35,632 nt of DNA from an uncultured Blautia sp. (GCA_900539145.1 UQAX01000027.1:1-35632); one strand, 5' to 3'. Shown: positions 1 to 8,582, numbered from the stretch's first letter. Notes: generated by a model from the letters alone, not told the origin. Made by a program: numbers and translations.

Positions 1-647
1 TTACCTATTCTCCTAAATATGCCCTTTATCAAAAATCTATTCGAGACAAACAGATAGAACGGGCACAAAAAATGCTGGATTCAGGGAGCACAAAAAAGAA
101 CCGCAAAAATCCAAATGACCCAGCACGTTTCATCGGAACGATCGCTGTAACAGAAGAAGGGGAAGCGGCTGATGTAAAGCATTATCTAGATGAAACCAAG
201 ATTTCTGAAGAGGCCCAGTATGATGGCTTTTACGCAGTATGCACAGATCTTTTGGATGACGAAGTTAGTGATATTTTAAAAGTAAGTGAAGGAAGATGGC
301 AGATAGAAGAATGTTTCCGGATTATGAAAACAGAGTTTTCTGCAAGACCTGTCTATTTACAGGATGAAAACCGGATCAAAGCACATTTTCTAATCTGTTT
401 TCTTGCGTTGACCATATACCGTTTCCTTGAAAAAAAACTGAATACTAAATATACATGTGAAGAATTATTAGATGTTCTAAAAGAAATGAATTTCGCTGAA
501 ATACAGGAGCAGGGATTTGTTCCTTTATACAAGCGCGAAGCAATCACGGACGCTCTTCATAATGTCTGTGGTTTCCGAACGGATTATCAATTTATAACAA
601 AAAGTAAAATGAGAAATATTCAGAAGAAAAGTAAAGGAAAAGAATAA
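1..647 (+). CDS. IS4/IS1634-type transposase, C-terminal part (5' end outside window)
   Basis: Frame 3 is open from the window edge to the stop at 647, so the gene begins upstream and the ATG at 72 is internal. About 214 residues are visible. The stretch GRWQIEECFRIMKTEF resembles the [YW]-R-E-K region around the third acidic residue of the DDE catalytic triad in IS4-superfamily transposases. The following hydrophobic helix (FLICFLALTIYRFLEK) is also typical of IS1634-like enzymes. The protein would cut and join the element's ends. It is partial only because of the window edge; no frameshift is seen in the visible part. Family placement is from memory of the family, not from a search. Confidence 0.85.
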   Translation, partial: TYSPKYALYQKSIRDKQIERAQKMLDSGSTKKNRKNPNDPARFIGTIAVTEEGEAADVKHYLDETKISEEAQYDGFYAVCTDLLDDEVSDILKVSEGRWQIEECFRIMKTEFSARPVYLQDENRIKAHFLICFLALTIYRFLEKKLNTKYTCEELLDVLKEMNFAEIQEQGFVPLYKREAITDALHNVCGFRTDYQFITKSKMRNIQKKSKGKE

Positions 648-671
648 ATTACTAAAGTCCGCGACAACGGC

Positions 672-717
672 AAAAATCGCTGCAGCCCAATAAACACAAG
701 GGATACAGCGATTTTTT
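672..717 (+). terminator. transposase terminator hairpin
   Basis: AAAAATCGCTG (672-682) pairs perfectly with CAGCGATTTTT (706-716) around a 23-nt loop, and the 3' arm ends in a T run. It lies 24 bp after the transposase stop and probably ends its transcript. Confidence 0.6.
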
Positions 718-827
718 ATTTACCGAACTGTCAAAGACGGGAATATATATACAATAATAATTTATAAATGTCAATAGAAAAATATAAAAAAGATATAAGA
801 AATGTAAATGATAAATAGGGGGAATGA

Positions 828-856
828 TTGACAGGTGAAAAATGTGCTACTATACT
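828..856 (+). promoter_or_regulatory. sigma-A promoter of the decarboxylase-holB region
   Basis: TTGACA (828-833), 17-bp spacer, TATACT (851-856), 44 bp before the ATG at 901. This is a near-consensus vegetative promoter just outside the IS end. Confidence 0.85.
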
Positions 857-900
857 TTGGTTATGTATTATAAAGAGCAGAACGGATTTGGAGATAGTAT

Positions 901-2340
901 ATGAAATATCTTGATATGGTATTAGACCAATATAGTCGTACGGATTTTTATCCTTTTCACATGCCTGGACATAAGCGTCGGGTTTATACAGAATATTTGA
1001 ATAATCCTTATGTAGTTGACATTACAGAGATAACAGACTTTGATAATTTGCATCATGCTGAAGGAATTATAAAAGAAAATCAGGATATGGCAGCAGAACT
1101 ATATCGTGCAGATAAGACTTGGTTTTTAATTAATGGCAGCACTGCCGGGATTTTGGCAGCAGTATCTGCTTGTACTTCTAGGGGAGGAAAACTTCTTATG
1201 GCAAGAAACTGTCATAAGGCGGTATACCATGCTGCTTATTTGAGAGGATTAGAAACATCATATATTTATCCTTCCTGCGAGTTGACTTGTGGATTAAACG
1301 GCAGGATTTCTCCGGATGATGTGGAGAAGGTATTACAGGAAGAAAAAGATATAGAGGCTGTTATCATTACTTCCCCCAGTTATGATGGGGTAGTGTCAGA
1401 TATAGAGAAAATTGCAGAAATTGTTCATATATATGGAGTTCCACTGATTGTAGATGAGGCGCATGGCGCTCATTTTTCTTTTAGTGAGTATTTTCCTACA
1501 TCTGCTTTGGATTTAGGGGCAGATGTAGTTATACATAGTTTACATAAAACACTGCCGGCAATGACACAGACAGCTCTTCTTCATAAAAAAGGAAACAGGG
1601 TATCTGCTGATAGGTTGGAAGAATTCCTTGAGATATATGAAACCAGCAGTCCGTCTTACGTTTTAATGGCGGGTATTTCTTATTGTTTACGTTTTTTGAA
1701 AGAACAAGGAAAAGAAAAATTTGAGATATTTCAGGAAAATCTAAAGTGGGTAAGAGAAAGATTAAAAACAATGAAGACACTTCATCTTGTTGGTGAGGAG
1801 CTGATAGAGAAAACCGATATTTTTGATCTAGATTATTCAAAAATAATTATTTCTACCGAAAATGCGGATATTAATGGTCCGCAGCTTCATGAAGTTTTAA
1901 GAAGAAAATATCATCTTGAAATGGAAATGGAGGCAGAACAGTATATATTGGCACTGACTAGTGTAATGGATAGTAGAGAAGGCTTTGAACGATTAGTAAA
2001 TGCACTGTTAGAAATAGATGGTAGCTTGCAAAGTAAAGAAGAAAAGATGAAAAAATATACTTTCACTGATAGCAGTAATACAGTAAAAGAACTACAAACT
2101 TATAGGATTTGGGAAGCGGTGGAAGGAGATTGGGAAATTATACCTTTGCAAGAAAGCAGAGGAAGAGTCTCTGCGGAATATGCTTATTTGTATCCACCCG
2201 GAATTCCGCTTTTAGTGCCGGGAGAAAAAATTTCAGAAAGCTTTTTGGTTCAGGCAGAACGATTGAAAAAACAGGGAATGTATTTTCAGGGACTGAAGGA
2301 TTACAGCCAGAAAAAAATCCGTGTTTTAAAAGAGAGATAG
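901..2340 (+). CDS. PLP-dependent Orn/Lys/Arg decarboxylase family protein
   Basis: A 479-residue fold-type I PLP enzyme of the short arginine/lysine/ornithine decarboxylase family (Bacillus SpeA/YaaO type). It would decarboxylate a basic amino acid to a polyamine precursor. Visible motifs are HMPGHK (20-25), the N-terminal signature of the family; DEAHGAH (185-191), with the Asp that contacts the PLP ring nitrogen; and SLHKT (213-217), with Lys216 as the probable Schiff-base lysine. The C-terminal part (about 380-479) matches the decarboxylase C-terminal domain in position. The start has a GGAG about 8 nt upstream and a strong promoter. In Bacillus subtilis yaaO sits in the same relative place before holB. 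Which amino acid is used cannot be told from the sequence. Confidence 0.88.
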   Translation: MKYLDMVLDQYSRTDFYPFHMPGHKRRVYTEYLNNPYVVDITEITDFDNLHHAEGIIKENQDMAAELYRADKTWFLINGSTAGILAAVSACTSRGGKLLMARNCHKAVYHAAYLRGLETSYIYPSCELTCGLNGRISPDDVEKVLQEEKDIEAVIITSPSYDGVVSDIEKIAEIVHIYGVPLIVDEAHGAHFSFSEYFPTSALDLGADVVIHSLHKTLPAMTQTALLHKKGNRVSADRLEEFLEIYETSSPSYVLMAGISYCLRFLKEQGKEKFEIFQENLKWVRERLKTMKTLHLVGEELIEKTDIFDLDYSKIIISTENADINGPQLHEVLRRKYHLEMEMEAEQYILALTSVMDSREGFERLVNALLEIDGSLQSKEEKMKKYTFTDSSNTVKELQTYRIWEAVEGDWEIIPLQESRGRVSAEYAYLYPPGIPLLVPGEKISESFLVQAERLKKQGMYFQGLKDYSQKKIRVLKER

Positions 2341-2354
2341 AAATGGAGAGAAGA

Positions 2355-2942
2355 ATGGGAAAAATTTTTTATATTATGGGAAAAAGCTCATCGGGAAAAG
2401 ATACAATTTACAGCCGTTTGCGTATAGATGAAACGTTGGGGTTTTCAAATCTGGTTTTATATACCACCAGACCCATGAGAGAGGGAGAAAAGCAGGGGAG
2501 AGAGTATTATTTTGTTGGGGAAGAACAATTTCGTCAGCTGAAAGAAGCGGGAAAAGTTATAGAGGCAAGGACTTATGAGACTGTATATGGACCATGGATT
2601 TATTTTACTGTAGATGATGGACAGATGACAGATACAAGAAAAAGTTATTTGGGAATTGGAACATTGGAGTCTTATACTCAGCTGAAAAATTATTATGGTG
2701 AGGAAAAAATTGCGCCCATTTATATAGAAGTAGAAGACGGTGAGCGCTTAAAAAGGGCAATTGCCAGAGAAGAACAGCAGAAAACTCCTAAATATGAAGA
2801 GATGTGTCGAAGATTTCTGGCAGATGCACAGGATTTTTCTGAAGAAAAATTACAGGAGGCAGGTATTACAAAAAGATTTTATAATACAGAATTAGAAAGT
2901 TGTATAAAAGAAATTAAAAACTATATACAAAAGTTGCAGTAG
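2355..2942 (+). CDS. guanylate kinase-like protein
   Basis: About 195 residues. The P-loop is GKSSSGKD near the N-terminus, followed by TTRPMREGE and EYYFV, which match the GMP-binding segment of guanylate kinases, and by VIEARTYETVYG, matching the E...YG segment. It would phosphorylate GMP to GDP with ATP. It departs from typical Gmk: Asp follows the P-loop lysine, and the usual YGT is YGP. It may be a diverged paralogue of the housekeeping enzyme. The start at 2355 was chosen because GGAGA (2345-2349) sits 5 nt before it; an in-frame ATG at 2343 is the alternative. The frame is open far upstream, but that part overlaps the decarboxylase gene and is not real. The position between the decarboxylase and holB is that of tmk in Bacillus. 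Confidence 0.8.
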   Translation: MGKIFYIMGKSSSGKDTIYSRLRIDETLGFSNLVLYTTRPMREGEKQGREYYFVGEEQFRQLKEAGKVIEARTYETVYGPWIYFTVDDGQMTDTRKSYLGIGTLESYTQLKNYYGEEKIAPIYIEVEDGERLKRAIAREEQQKTPKYEEMCRRFLADAQDFSEEKLQEAGITKRFYNTELESCIKEIKNYIQKLQ

Positions 2943-2963
2943 GGAAAAAGTATGTGATATAAT
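2934..2963 (+). promoter_or_regulatory. probable promoter of holB
   Basis: TTGCAG (2934-2939), 18-bp spacer, TATAAT (2958-2963). It starts inside the end of the kinase gene and reads into holB. Confidence 0.6.
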
Positions 2964-2984
2964 GTTTAAATAAATTGCAAATTA

Positions 2985-3000
2985 AGCCAATGAATTGGCT
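2985..3000. repeat. perfect inverted repeat in the holB leader
   Basis: AGCCAAT (2985-2991), GA, ATTGGCT (2994-3000). It lies just after the likely transcription start of the holB promoter. It could be an operator or an RNA hairpin; no T run follows, so it is unlikely to be a terminator. Confidence 0.45.
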
Positions 3001-3028
3001 ATATATGCAGGAATTGAGGTGAATTGCA

Positions 3029-4018
3029 ATGCAAGAAGTAGAAAAAGTATTGGGACATGAAGAAGTGGTGAAACATTTAAAGAATGCAGCAGCAATGGGT
3101 AAGGTTTCTCATTCCTATATCTTTGCAGGGGAAAAGGGAAGCGGGAAGAAGCTTCTGGCAAAGTTATTTGCTATGACATTGCAGTGTGAAACACATGGAG
3201 AGCAACCATGTTTGCAGTGTAGTTCCTGTAAAAAGGCAATGAACCGGAATCATCCGGATATTATTTATATTAGACATGAGAAGCCAAATTCCATAGGCAT
3301 TGAGGATATCAGGGAACAGTTGATTTCTGATGTTTCTATTAAACCATACACGGGACCGTATAAAATATATATTGTCGATGAAGCAGAGAAGATGACGGTA
3401 CAGGCACAAAATGCTCTGTTAAAAACAATAGAAGAACCACCGGCTTACGCTGTTATTCTTTTATTGGTAAACAATGGAAGCACTTTGCTTCCGACTATTG
3501 CATCCAGATGCGTAACTTTGAATTTTAAACCGGTCAGAGATGAAGTAATTAAGAAATATTTAATGGAAGAGCTTCATGTGCCGGATTATCAGGCGGAGGT
3601 CAGTGTTGCCTTTGCACAGGGAAATGTAGGAAAAGCAAAGCAGATTGCCACTGCCGAGGATTTCACGGAGATGATGGATGCGGCTTTTCGTATTCTGAAA
3701 CGAGGTCAGGATATGGAAGTTTACGAAATGGTGGATGCCATTAAACTTCTTTCCGAGCAAAAGCATACTATATATGAGTATTTGGATTTGTATCTGGTAT
3801 GGTTCAGAGATGTTTTGATGTTTAAGGCAACCAGACAGATTGACGGACTGGTATTTCGTCAAGAATATAATGATATTAAAAATCGTGCAGACAGAAGTTC
3901 TTATGAAGGACTGGAAAAAATTATTCAGGCTATCGAAACAGCAAAAGCACGTTTGCAGGCAAATGTAAATTTTGATTTAACCATGGAACTTTTGTTCCTT
4001 ACAATCAGGGAGAACTAG
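3029..4018 (+). CDS. holB: DNA polymerase III, delta' subunit
   Basis: A 329-residue AAA+ clamp-loader subunit that helps load the sliding clamp on DNA. Visible features are the Walker A-like GEKGSGKK (34-41), a zinc module with Cys53, Cys61, Cys64 and Cys67, a Walker B-like VDEAEKM, and the SRC motif in IASRCV that clamp-loader subunits use in trans. The length is normal. AGGTGA precedes the ATG by about 8 nt. It is followed after 2 bp by ricT, as in Bacillus, so the two are probably translated from one mRNA. It may have its own promoter at 2934-2963. Confidence 0.95.
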   Translation: MQEVEKVLGHEEVVKHLKNAAAMGKVSHSYIFAGEKGSGKKLLAKLFAMTLQCETHGEQPCLQCSSCKKAMNRNHPDIIYIRHEKPNSIGIEDIREQLISDVSIKPYTGPYKIYIVDEAEKMTVQAQNALLKTIEEPPAYAVILLLVNNGSTLLPTIASRCVTLNFKPVRDEVIKKYLMEELHVPDYQAEVSVAFAQGNVGKAKQIATAEDFTEMMDAAFRILKRGQDMEVYEMVDAIKLLSEQKHTIYEYLDLYLVWFRDVLMFKATRQIDGLVFRQEYNDIKNRADRSSYEGLEKIIQAIETAKARLQANVNFDLTMELLFLTIREN

Positions 4019-4020
4019 TT

Positions 4021-4905
4021 ATGACAAAGGTAATTGGAGTAAGATTTCGTAACGTGGGAAAAATTTATTATTTTTCACCGCAAGACTTAGAGATAAAGGC
4101 AGGAGAGCATGTCATTGTAGAAACCGCAAGAGGTGTGGAATACGGAAGTGTTGTGCTGCCGCCAAGAAAGGTATCGGATGAGAAAGTGGTACAGCCGCTA
4201 AAAGAGGTTATCCGTATTGCAACGCCTCAGGATGATAAAAAAGAGGAAGCGAACAGAAAAAGAGAAAAAGAGGCATTTCAGATTTGTTTAAAGAAAATCA
4301 GAGAGCATAATCTGGAAATGAAGCTGATTGATGTAGAGTACACGTTTGACAATAATAAAATTCTCTTTTACTTTACTGCGGACGGACGTATTGATTTCCG
4401 TGAGCTGGTAAAGGATTTGGCAGCAATCTTTAAGACAAGAATAGAGCTTCGCCAGATTGGCGTAAGGGATGAAACAAAGATTTTAGGAGGTATCGGTATA
4501 TGCGGAAGACCTTTGTGCTGTCATACGTATCTGTCAGAGTTTGTGCCGGTTTCCATTAAAATGGCAAAAGAACAGAATTTATCTTTAAATCCTACAAAGA
4601 TTTCAGGTGTATGCGGAAGACTGATGTGCTGTCTGAAAAATGAGGAAGAGACTTACGAAGAGTTAAATCGAAAATTGCCAAATCCGGGAGACAGGGTGAC
4701 CACACCGGAAGGACTGAAAGGTGAAGTACAGAGTGTAAATGTACTCCGACAGTATGTCAAAGTAATTGTGGATGTGGAGGACGAGAAAGAAATCAGAGAA
4801 TATCAGGCATCAGAATTGAAGTTTAAAGCACGTCAGAAACGGGAAAAACTGAAGCTGACAGAAGAAGAAATGAAAGCATTAAAAGAACTGGAAAGAGATA
4901 AATAA
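4021..4905 (+). CDS. ricT: PSP1-domain protein, RicT (YaaT) homologue
   Basis: 294 residues with the hallmark of the family: paired cysteine clusters CGRPLCCH (Cys161, 166, 167) and CGRLMCC (Cys198, 203, 204). In Bacillus subtilis RicT forms the RicAFT (Y-) complex, which carries Fe-S clusters and acts with RNase Y in mRNA maturation, sporulation and competence. The visible cysteines fit cluster binding. The start follows the holB stop by 2 bp, with AGGGAG inside the holB end as its ribosome-binding site. A charged C-terminal tail (about 260-294) is rich in Lys and Glu. No ricA or ricF is in this window. Confidence 0.92.
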   Translation: MTKVIGVRFRNVGKIYYFSPQDLEIKAGEHVIVETARGVEYGSVVLPPRKVSDEKVVQPLKEVIRIATPQDDKKEEANRKREKEAFQICLKKIREHNLEMKLIDVEYTFDNNKILFYFTADGRIDFRELVKDLAAIFKTRIELRQIGVRDETKILGGIGICGRPLCCHTYLSEFVPVSIKMAKEQNLSLNPTKISGVCGRLMCCLKNEEETYEELNRKLPNPGDRVTTPEGLKGEVQSVNVLRQYVKVIVDVEDEKEIREYQASELKFKARQKREKLKLTEEEMKALKELERDK

Positions 4906-4922
4906 AGAGGACATTCACGATT

Positions 4923-5672
4923 ATGGAGAAGATACTTCGAGAAGGAGAAAGACTGGATGACCTCCAAAACGGATATAGCTTGATACAAAATCCTCAGCAG
5001 TTTTGCTTTGGGATTGACGCAGTTCTCTTATCCTGGTTTGCGCAGGTAAAGCCGGGAGAACGAGTGCTGGATATGGGGACGGGTACAGGTATCGTCCCCA
5101 TTTTATTAAAGGCACGATATCCGAAGGGAGAGCATTTTACAGGACTTGAGATACAGGAGGAAAGTGCAGAAAGGGCAAGGAGAAGCGTTGCGTACAACCA
5201 TCTGGAGCAGGATATAACGATTACCACAGGGGATATTAAAGAGTCCGCTTCCATTTATGGAGGGGCTTTTTTTGACGTTGTGACTACCAACCCTCCTTAT
5301 ATGATAGGGCATCATGGGTTGACGGGAAGCAATGAGGCGAAAATTATTGCAAGACACGAAACCCTCTGCAATTTAGAGGATATTATTTCTCAGGCTGCAA
5401 AGGTTTTAAAGCCAAAAGGGCGCTTTTATATGGTGCACAGACCATTTCGTCTGGCAGAGATTATGTCAGTTATGGTGAAATATCGGATAGAGCCTAAAAG
5501 AATGAGATTGGTACAGCCTTTTGCGGATAAAGAGCCGAATATGGTGCTGATTGAAGGGCTGCGTGGAGGAAATTCACGCATGCTTGTGGAAAAGCCGCTA
5601 ATCGTGTATGAAAAACAGGGGATTTATACAGAGGAAATACAGAAAATTTACGGGCAGGAGGTGATAAAATGA
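4923..5672 (+). CDS. tRNA1(Val) A37 N6-methyltransferase family protein
   Basis: 249 residues. Class I SAM-dependent methyltransferase with motif I VLDMGTGTG (48-56) and the amino-methyltransferase motif NPPY (123-126), which places it with N6-adenine methylases. It is closest in style to TrmN6/YfiC of E. coli and YabB of Bacillus, which act on tRNA; in Bacillus yabB lies between the yaaT and yabC region in the same order as here. The ribosome-binding site (GAGG, 4907-4910) is 12 nt from the ATG, somewhat far. The stop overlaps the next start (ATGA), so it is coupled to rsmI. The specific tRNA target is inferred from the family. Confidence 0.85.
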   Translation: MEKILREGERLDDLQNGYSLIQNPQQFCFGIDAVLLSWFAQVKPGERVLDMGTGTGIVPILLKARYPKGEHFTGLEIQEESAERARRSVAYNHLEQDITITTGDIKESASIYGGAFFDVVTTNPPYMIGHHGLTGSNEAKIIARHETLCNLEDIISQAAKVLKPKGRFYMVHRPFRLAEIMSVMVKYRIEPKRMRLVQPFADKEPNMVLIEGLRGGNSRMLVEKPLIVYEKQGIYTEEIQKIYGQEVIK

Positions 5673-6514
5673 GCGGAAAATTGTATTTATGTGCAACGCC
5701 CATCGGAAACTTAGAAGATATCACATACAGGGTGCTGCGAATTTTAAAAGAGGTGGATTTGATTGCGGCAGAAGATACCAGAAACAGTATTAAGCTGTTA
5801 AATCATTTTGAAATCAAAACACCAATGACCAGTTATCACGAGTATAATAAATTTGACAAGGGAAGATATTTGGTAGGGCAGCTTTTAGACGGAAAAAATA
5901 TTGCTTTGATTACAGATGCGGGAACACCGGGGATTTCTGATCCGGGAGAAGAACTGGTGGCAATGTGCTGTGAGGCGGGTATTGAGGTTACATCTCTTCC
6001 GGGAGCGGCAGCTTGTATTACTGCATTAACTTTGTCAGGACTTCCTACAAGGCGTTTTGCTTTTGAGGCTTTTCTGCCTTCTGACAAGAAAGAGAGAGCC
6101 TGTATTTTACAGGAGTTGAAGAACGAAACAAGAACGATTATTCTGTACGAAGCGCCTCATCGGCTGGTAAAAATGCTGGAGGAGCTTTATGCAGAGCTGG
6201 GAGACAGAAAAATTTCTCTTTGCCGGGAGCTTACGAAGAAGCATGAAACAGTTTTCAGAGATACATTATCTCAGGCGATTGCGTGGTACAAGGAAAATCC
6301 GCCAAAAGGGGAATGTGTAATGGTTTTGGCAGGACGTCCAAGAGAAGAACTGGTTTTAGAAGAACGCCAGAAATGGGAAAACATGTCTTTAGAGGAACAC
6401 CTGGCTATTTATGAGAAGGAAGGAATGAGCCGCAAAGATGCCATGAAGCAGGTGGCAAAGGACAGAGGAATACGGAAGCGTGATGTATATCAGGCACTTT
6501 TAAACCAAGAATAA
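5669..6514 (+). CDS. rsmI: 16S rRNA (cytidine1402-2'-O)-methyltransferase
   Basis: 281 residues of the tetrapyrrole-methylase-like fold. Family signatures are ATPIGNLEDITYRVLRIL near the N-terminus, AAEDTRNSIKLL, and ITDAGTPGISDPGE, the conserved region next to the SAM site. RsmI methylates the ribose of C1402 in the decoding centre of 16S rRNA. Start and stop overlap the upstream gene by 4 bp (ATGA). The length fits the family, including a short C-terminal helical extension (about 235-281). Confidence 0.95.
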   Translation: MSGKLYLCATPIGNLEDITYRVLRILKEVDLIAAEDTRNSIKLLNHFEIKTPMTSYHEYNKFDKGRYLVGQLLDGKNIALITDAGTPGISDPGEELVAMCCEAGIEVTSLPGAAACITALTLSGLPTRRFAFEAFLPSDKKERACILQELKNETRTIILYEAPHRLVKMLEELYAELGDRKISLCRELTKKHETVFRDTLSQAIAWYKENPPKGECVMVLAGRPREELVLEERQKWENMSLEEHLAIYEKEGMSRKDAMKQVAKDRGIRKRDVYQALLNQE

Positions 6515-6541
6515 GAGGAGTTACGTATTGAGGGAACATTT

Positions 6542-7711
6542 ATGAAAAGAAAAGGACAAAAGAAAAAATTGCGTTTGAAGGTGATTGTAACCACAGATAT
6601 TATTCTGCTGGTAATCTTATGCGGAGCGTTATTAGCGAAGGGTTTGTACAAATCTAATAAAGAAGAACCGCAGCCTGAAACGAAAACAGAAAGTGCGAAC
6701 AAAGAAGGACAGAAGCCTGAAAAACAGGAGACACCTGAGGTACAGGAAACAACAATTACCATCAGTGCAGCGGGTGACTGCACTCTGGGAACGGATGAAG
6801 GCTTTAACTACAAAAGAAGCTTTAAGGGAAAATATGATGCAGTGCAGGACCCTGCATATTTCTTCCAAAATGTACAGCCTGTTTTTGCGCAGGATGATTT
6901 AACGATTGTAAATATGGAAGGAACTTTGACGGAAAAAACTACAAGAGAACCAAAGCAGTTTGCGTTTAAAGGGGATGCAGAGTATGCGAAAATTCTTACG
7001 GCAGGAGCGGTGGAAGCGGCAAATCTGGCAAACAACCACAGCTTTGACTATGGCAAAAAGAGTTATGAGGACACAATCACAGCCCTTGAAGCAGAAGGGA
7101 TTTCCTCTTTTGGATATGAGAGAACTGCGGTCATGGACATAAAAGGCGTGAAAGTAGGACTTGCAGGAGTTTATGAGCTGGCAGAGCATATAGATTGTAA
7201 ACAAGACTTGCTTGATAATATAGCCTCTTTGAAAGAACAGGGTGCACAGATTATCATTGTAAGCTTTCACTGGGGGCAGGAAAAAGAAAATGTTCCCAGT
7301 GATGTACAGGTCGAGCTTGCCCATACAGCTATTGATAATGGAGCAGATTTGGTATTAGGTCATCATCCTCATGTGTTGCAGGGGATTGGAGAATATAAAG
7401 GCAAGAATATTGTATACAGTCTGGGAAATTTCTGTTTCGGAGGAAATTCAGCGCCCAGCGATATGGATACTATGATTTTCCAGCAGACTTTTACTGTTAA
7501 AGACGGAAAATTGCAGGAAGATAATGTAACCAATATCCTTCCGTGCAAAATTTCTTCTGCCTATGAGGAGGGCTATAATAATTATCAGCCGATTTTGGCA
7601 GAAGGGGAGCAGAAGGAAAAAATATTTGAGAGACTTTCAGAATACAGTCAAAAGGCACAAGAGGCAGGAGACCGTCTTGCACAGGAGAACGCTGTACAGG
7701 ATAAAGAATAA
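6542..7711 (+). CDS. CapA-family protein (PGA_cap metallophosphoesterase-like)
   Basis: 389 residues. An N-terminal signal anchor (about residues 13-33, VIVTTDIILLVILCGALLAK) is followed by a Glu/Lys/Pro-rich linker (about 35-68) and then the CapA/PgsA domain: AAGDCTLG, NMEGTLT, NLANNHSFDYG, SFHWGQE, and LGHHPHVLQGI with the paired histidines of the calcineurin-like fold. CapA proteins are linked to poly-gamma-glutamate export or other envelope work. No capB or capC genes are nearby, so the role here is unknown. It follows rsmI by 27 bp, with GAGGG 7 nt before the ATG. The domain faces outside the membrane. Confidence 0.85.
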   Translation: MKRKGQKKKLRLKVIVTTDIILLVILCGALLAKGLYKSNKEEPQPETKTESANKEGQKPEKQETPEVQETTITISAAGDCTLGTDEGFNYKRSFKGKYDAVQDPAYFFQNVQPVFAQDDLTIVNMEGTLTEKTTREPKQFAFKGDAEYAKILTAGAVEAANLANNHSFDYGKKSYEDTITALEAEGISSFGYERTAVMDIKGVKVGLAGVYELAEHIDCKQDLLDNIASLKEQGAQIIIVSFHWGQEKENVPSDVQVELAHTAIDNGADLVLGHHPHVLQGIGEYKGKNIVYSLGNFCFGGNSAPSDMDTMIFQQTFTVKDGKLQEDNVTNILPCKISSAYEEGYNNYQPILAEGEQKEKIFERLSEYSQKAQEAGDRLAQENAVQDKE

Positions 7712-7760
7712 CAACCTGATTTGCATCATATCTTAAAGAAAAAGTATATTTGGAGAACCT

Positions 7761-8378
7761 ATGCTGGATATTCTTTGGGGTATGATGCTTCTTATCGGAA
7801 TTTTATATGGCGCTGCCACAGGAAACATGAGCAAAGTAACAGATGCAGCTCTTTCCTCTGCAAAGGAGGCTGTATCTTTGTGTATTGCAATGGCAGGAAT
7901 TGTGGCAATGTGGGTAGGGGTTATGGAGATTGCCAGAGCTTCCGGATTGGTGGAGCGCATGACAAAGGCAATGAAGCCTCTTCTTCGTTTTCTTTTTCCC
8001 GAAATTCCTGCGGAACATAAGGCAATGGAATTTATTTCCGCAAATATGATTGCCAATTTCTTAGGTCTTGGCTGGGCGGCTACGCCTTTTGGACTAAAGG
8101 CAATGGAGGAATTGGGAAATCTGGAGGATGACCGAAGGCAGGGCAGAGCTTTAGGAATTGTGCGGAAAAAAGGTATTGCAAGTAATGAAATGTGTACTTT
8201 TTTGATTTTGAATATTTCTTCCTTGCAGCTAATACCGGTGAATATTATTGCTTATCGAAGTCAGTATGGAAGCGTCAATCCAACGGCGATTGTAGGACCG
8301 GGGATTGTGGCAACGGCAGTAAGTACAGTAGTGGCAATTTTATTTTGCAAGATAATGAATTGTAAAAAAAGTAGTTGA
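7761..8378 (+). CDS. spmA: spore maturation protein A
   Basis: 205 residues, a multi-pass membrane protein of the nucleoside-recognition (Gate) family. SpmA of Bacillus is about 196 residues and, with SpmB, is needed for spore core dehydration and heat resistance. The sequence IVAMWVGVMEIARASGLVE and the long conserved NMIANFLGLGWAATPFGLKA are typical. GGAG (7752-7755) is 5 nt before the ATG. spmB, normally the next gene, is absent: the stop TGA lies within the -35 box of the L10 promoter. It may be cotranscribed with the CapA gene 49 bp upstream. Confidence 0.88.
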   Translation: MLDILWGMMLLIGILYGAATGNMSKVTDAALSSAKEAVSLCIAMAGIVAMWVGVMEIARASGLVERMTKAMKPLLRFLFPEIPAEHKAMEFISANMIANFLGLGWAATPFGLKAMEELGNLEDDRRQGRALGIVRKKGIASNEMCTFLILNISSLQLIPVNIIAYRSQYGSVNPTAIVGPGIVATAVSTVVAILFCKIMNCKKSS

Positions 8379-8403
8379 CAAGCAACTGTAAATATGTTAC
8401 CTT
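8375..8403 (+). promoter_or_regulatory. promoter of the rplJL leader
   Basis: TTGACA (8375-8380), 17-bp spacer, TACCTT (8398-8403), with TG one base upstream of the -10. The -35 box contains the stop codon of spmA. Confidence 0.7.
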
Positions 8404-8409
8404 ATCAAA

Positions 8410-8540
8410 GGAATAGCTGCCGAAGACAGCAGGTGCCGTAAGGCATAAGGATAAAAACGCCTGCCGAGGAAAGATTCATTCTTTATAGATAAGATTGATT
8501 TTTAAACCTCTTTGTCTTGTGCAAAGAGGTTTTCTTAATT
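8410..8540 (+). promoter_or_regulatory. L10 ribosomal protein leader with attenuator
   Basis: The segment GCTGCCGAAGACAGCAGGTG (8417-8436), followed by a short hairpin and CCTGCCGAGGA (8461 region), matches the conserved core of the L10 leader RNA. That RNA binds the L10(L12)4 complex and gives feedback control of rplJL. It is followed by AAACCTCTTTG / CAAAGAGGTTT (8504-8514 / 8522-8532), a perfect 11-bp hairpin with a T-rich tail. The hairpin can act as a terminator, so control is probably by premature termination. Confidence 0.85.
8504..8537 (+). terminator. attenuator of the L10 leader
   Basis: Perfect 11-bp stem (8504-8514 / 8522-8532), 7-nt loop, then TTCTT. It lies 50 bp before rplJ, so transcription must pass it to express L10 and L7/L12. 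Confidence 0.8.
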
Positions 8541-8582
8541 TTGAGCAGCGCAGCCTAAAAAAACAAGGAGGTGCACTAATTC

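Larger units (their letters stand above)
1..738 (+). mobile_element. right part of an insertion sequence (IS4/IS1634-like)
   Basis: It holds the transposase 3' part, a hairpin, and a probable right terminus ending near GTCAAAGAC (730-738). Read inward from the outside this end starts GTCTTTGAC, which resembles GTCTTTTTGAC at 35548 near the other window edge. The exact boundary is a guess, because no full copy or target duplication can be seen. Confidence 0.6.

Noticed and set aside
2109..2354. Upstream extension of the guanylate kinase frame
   Set aside because: It overlaps the decarboxylase gene, has no family similarity, and a good ribosome-binding site stands before 2355.
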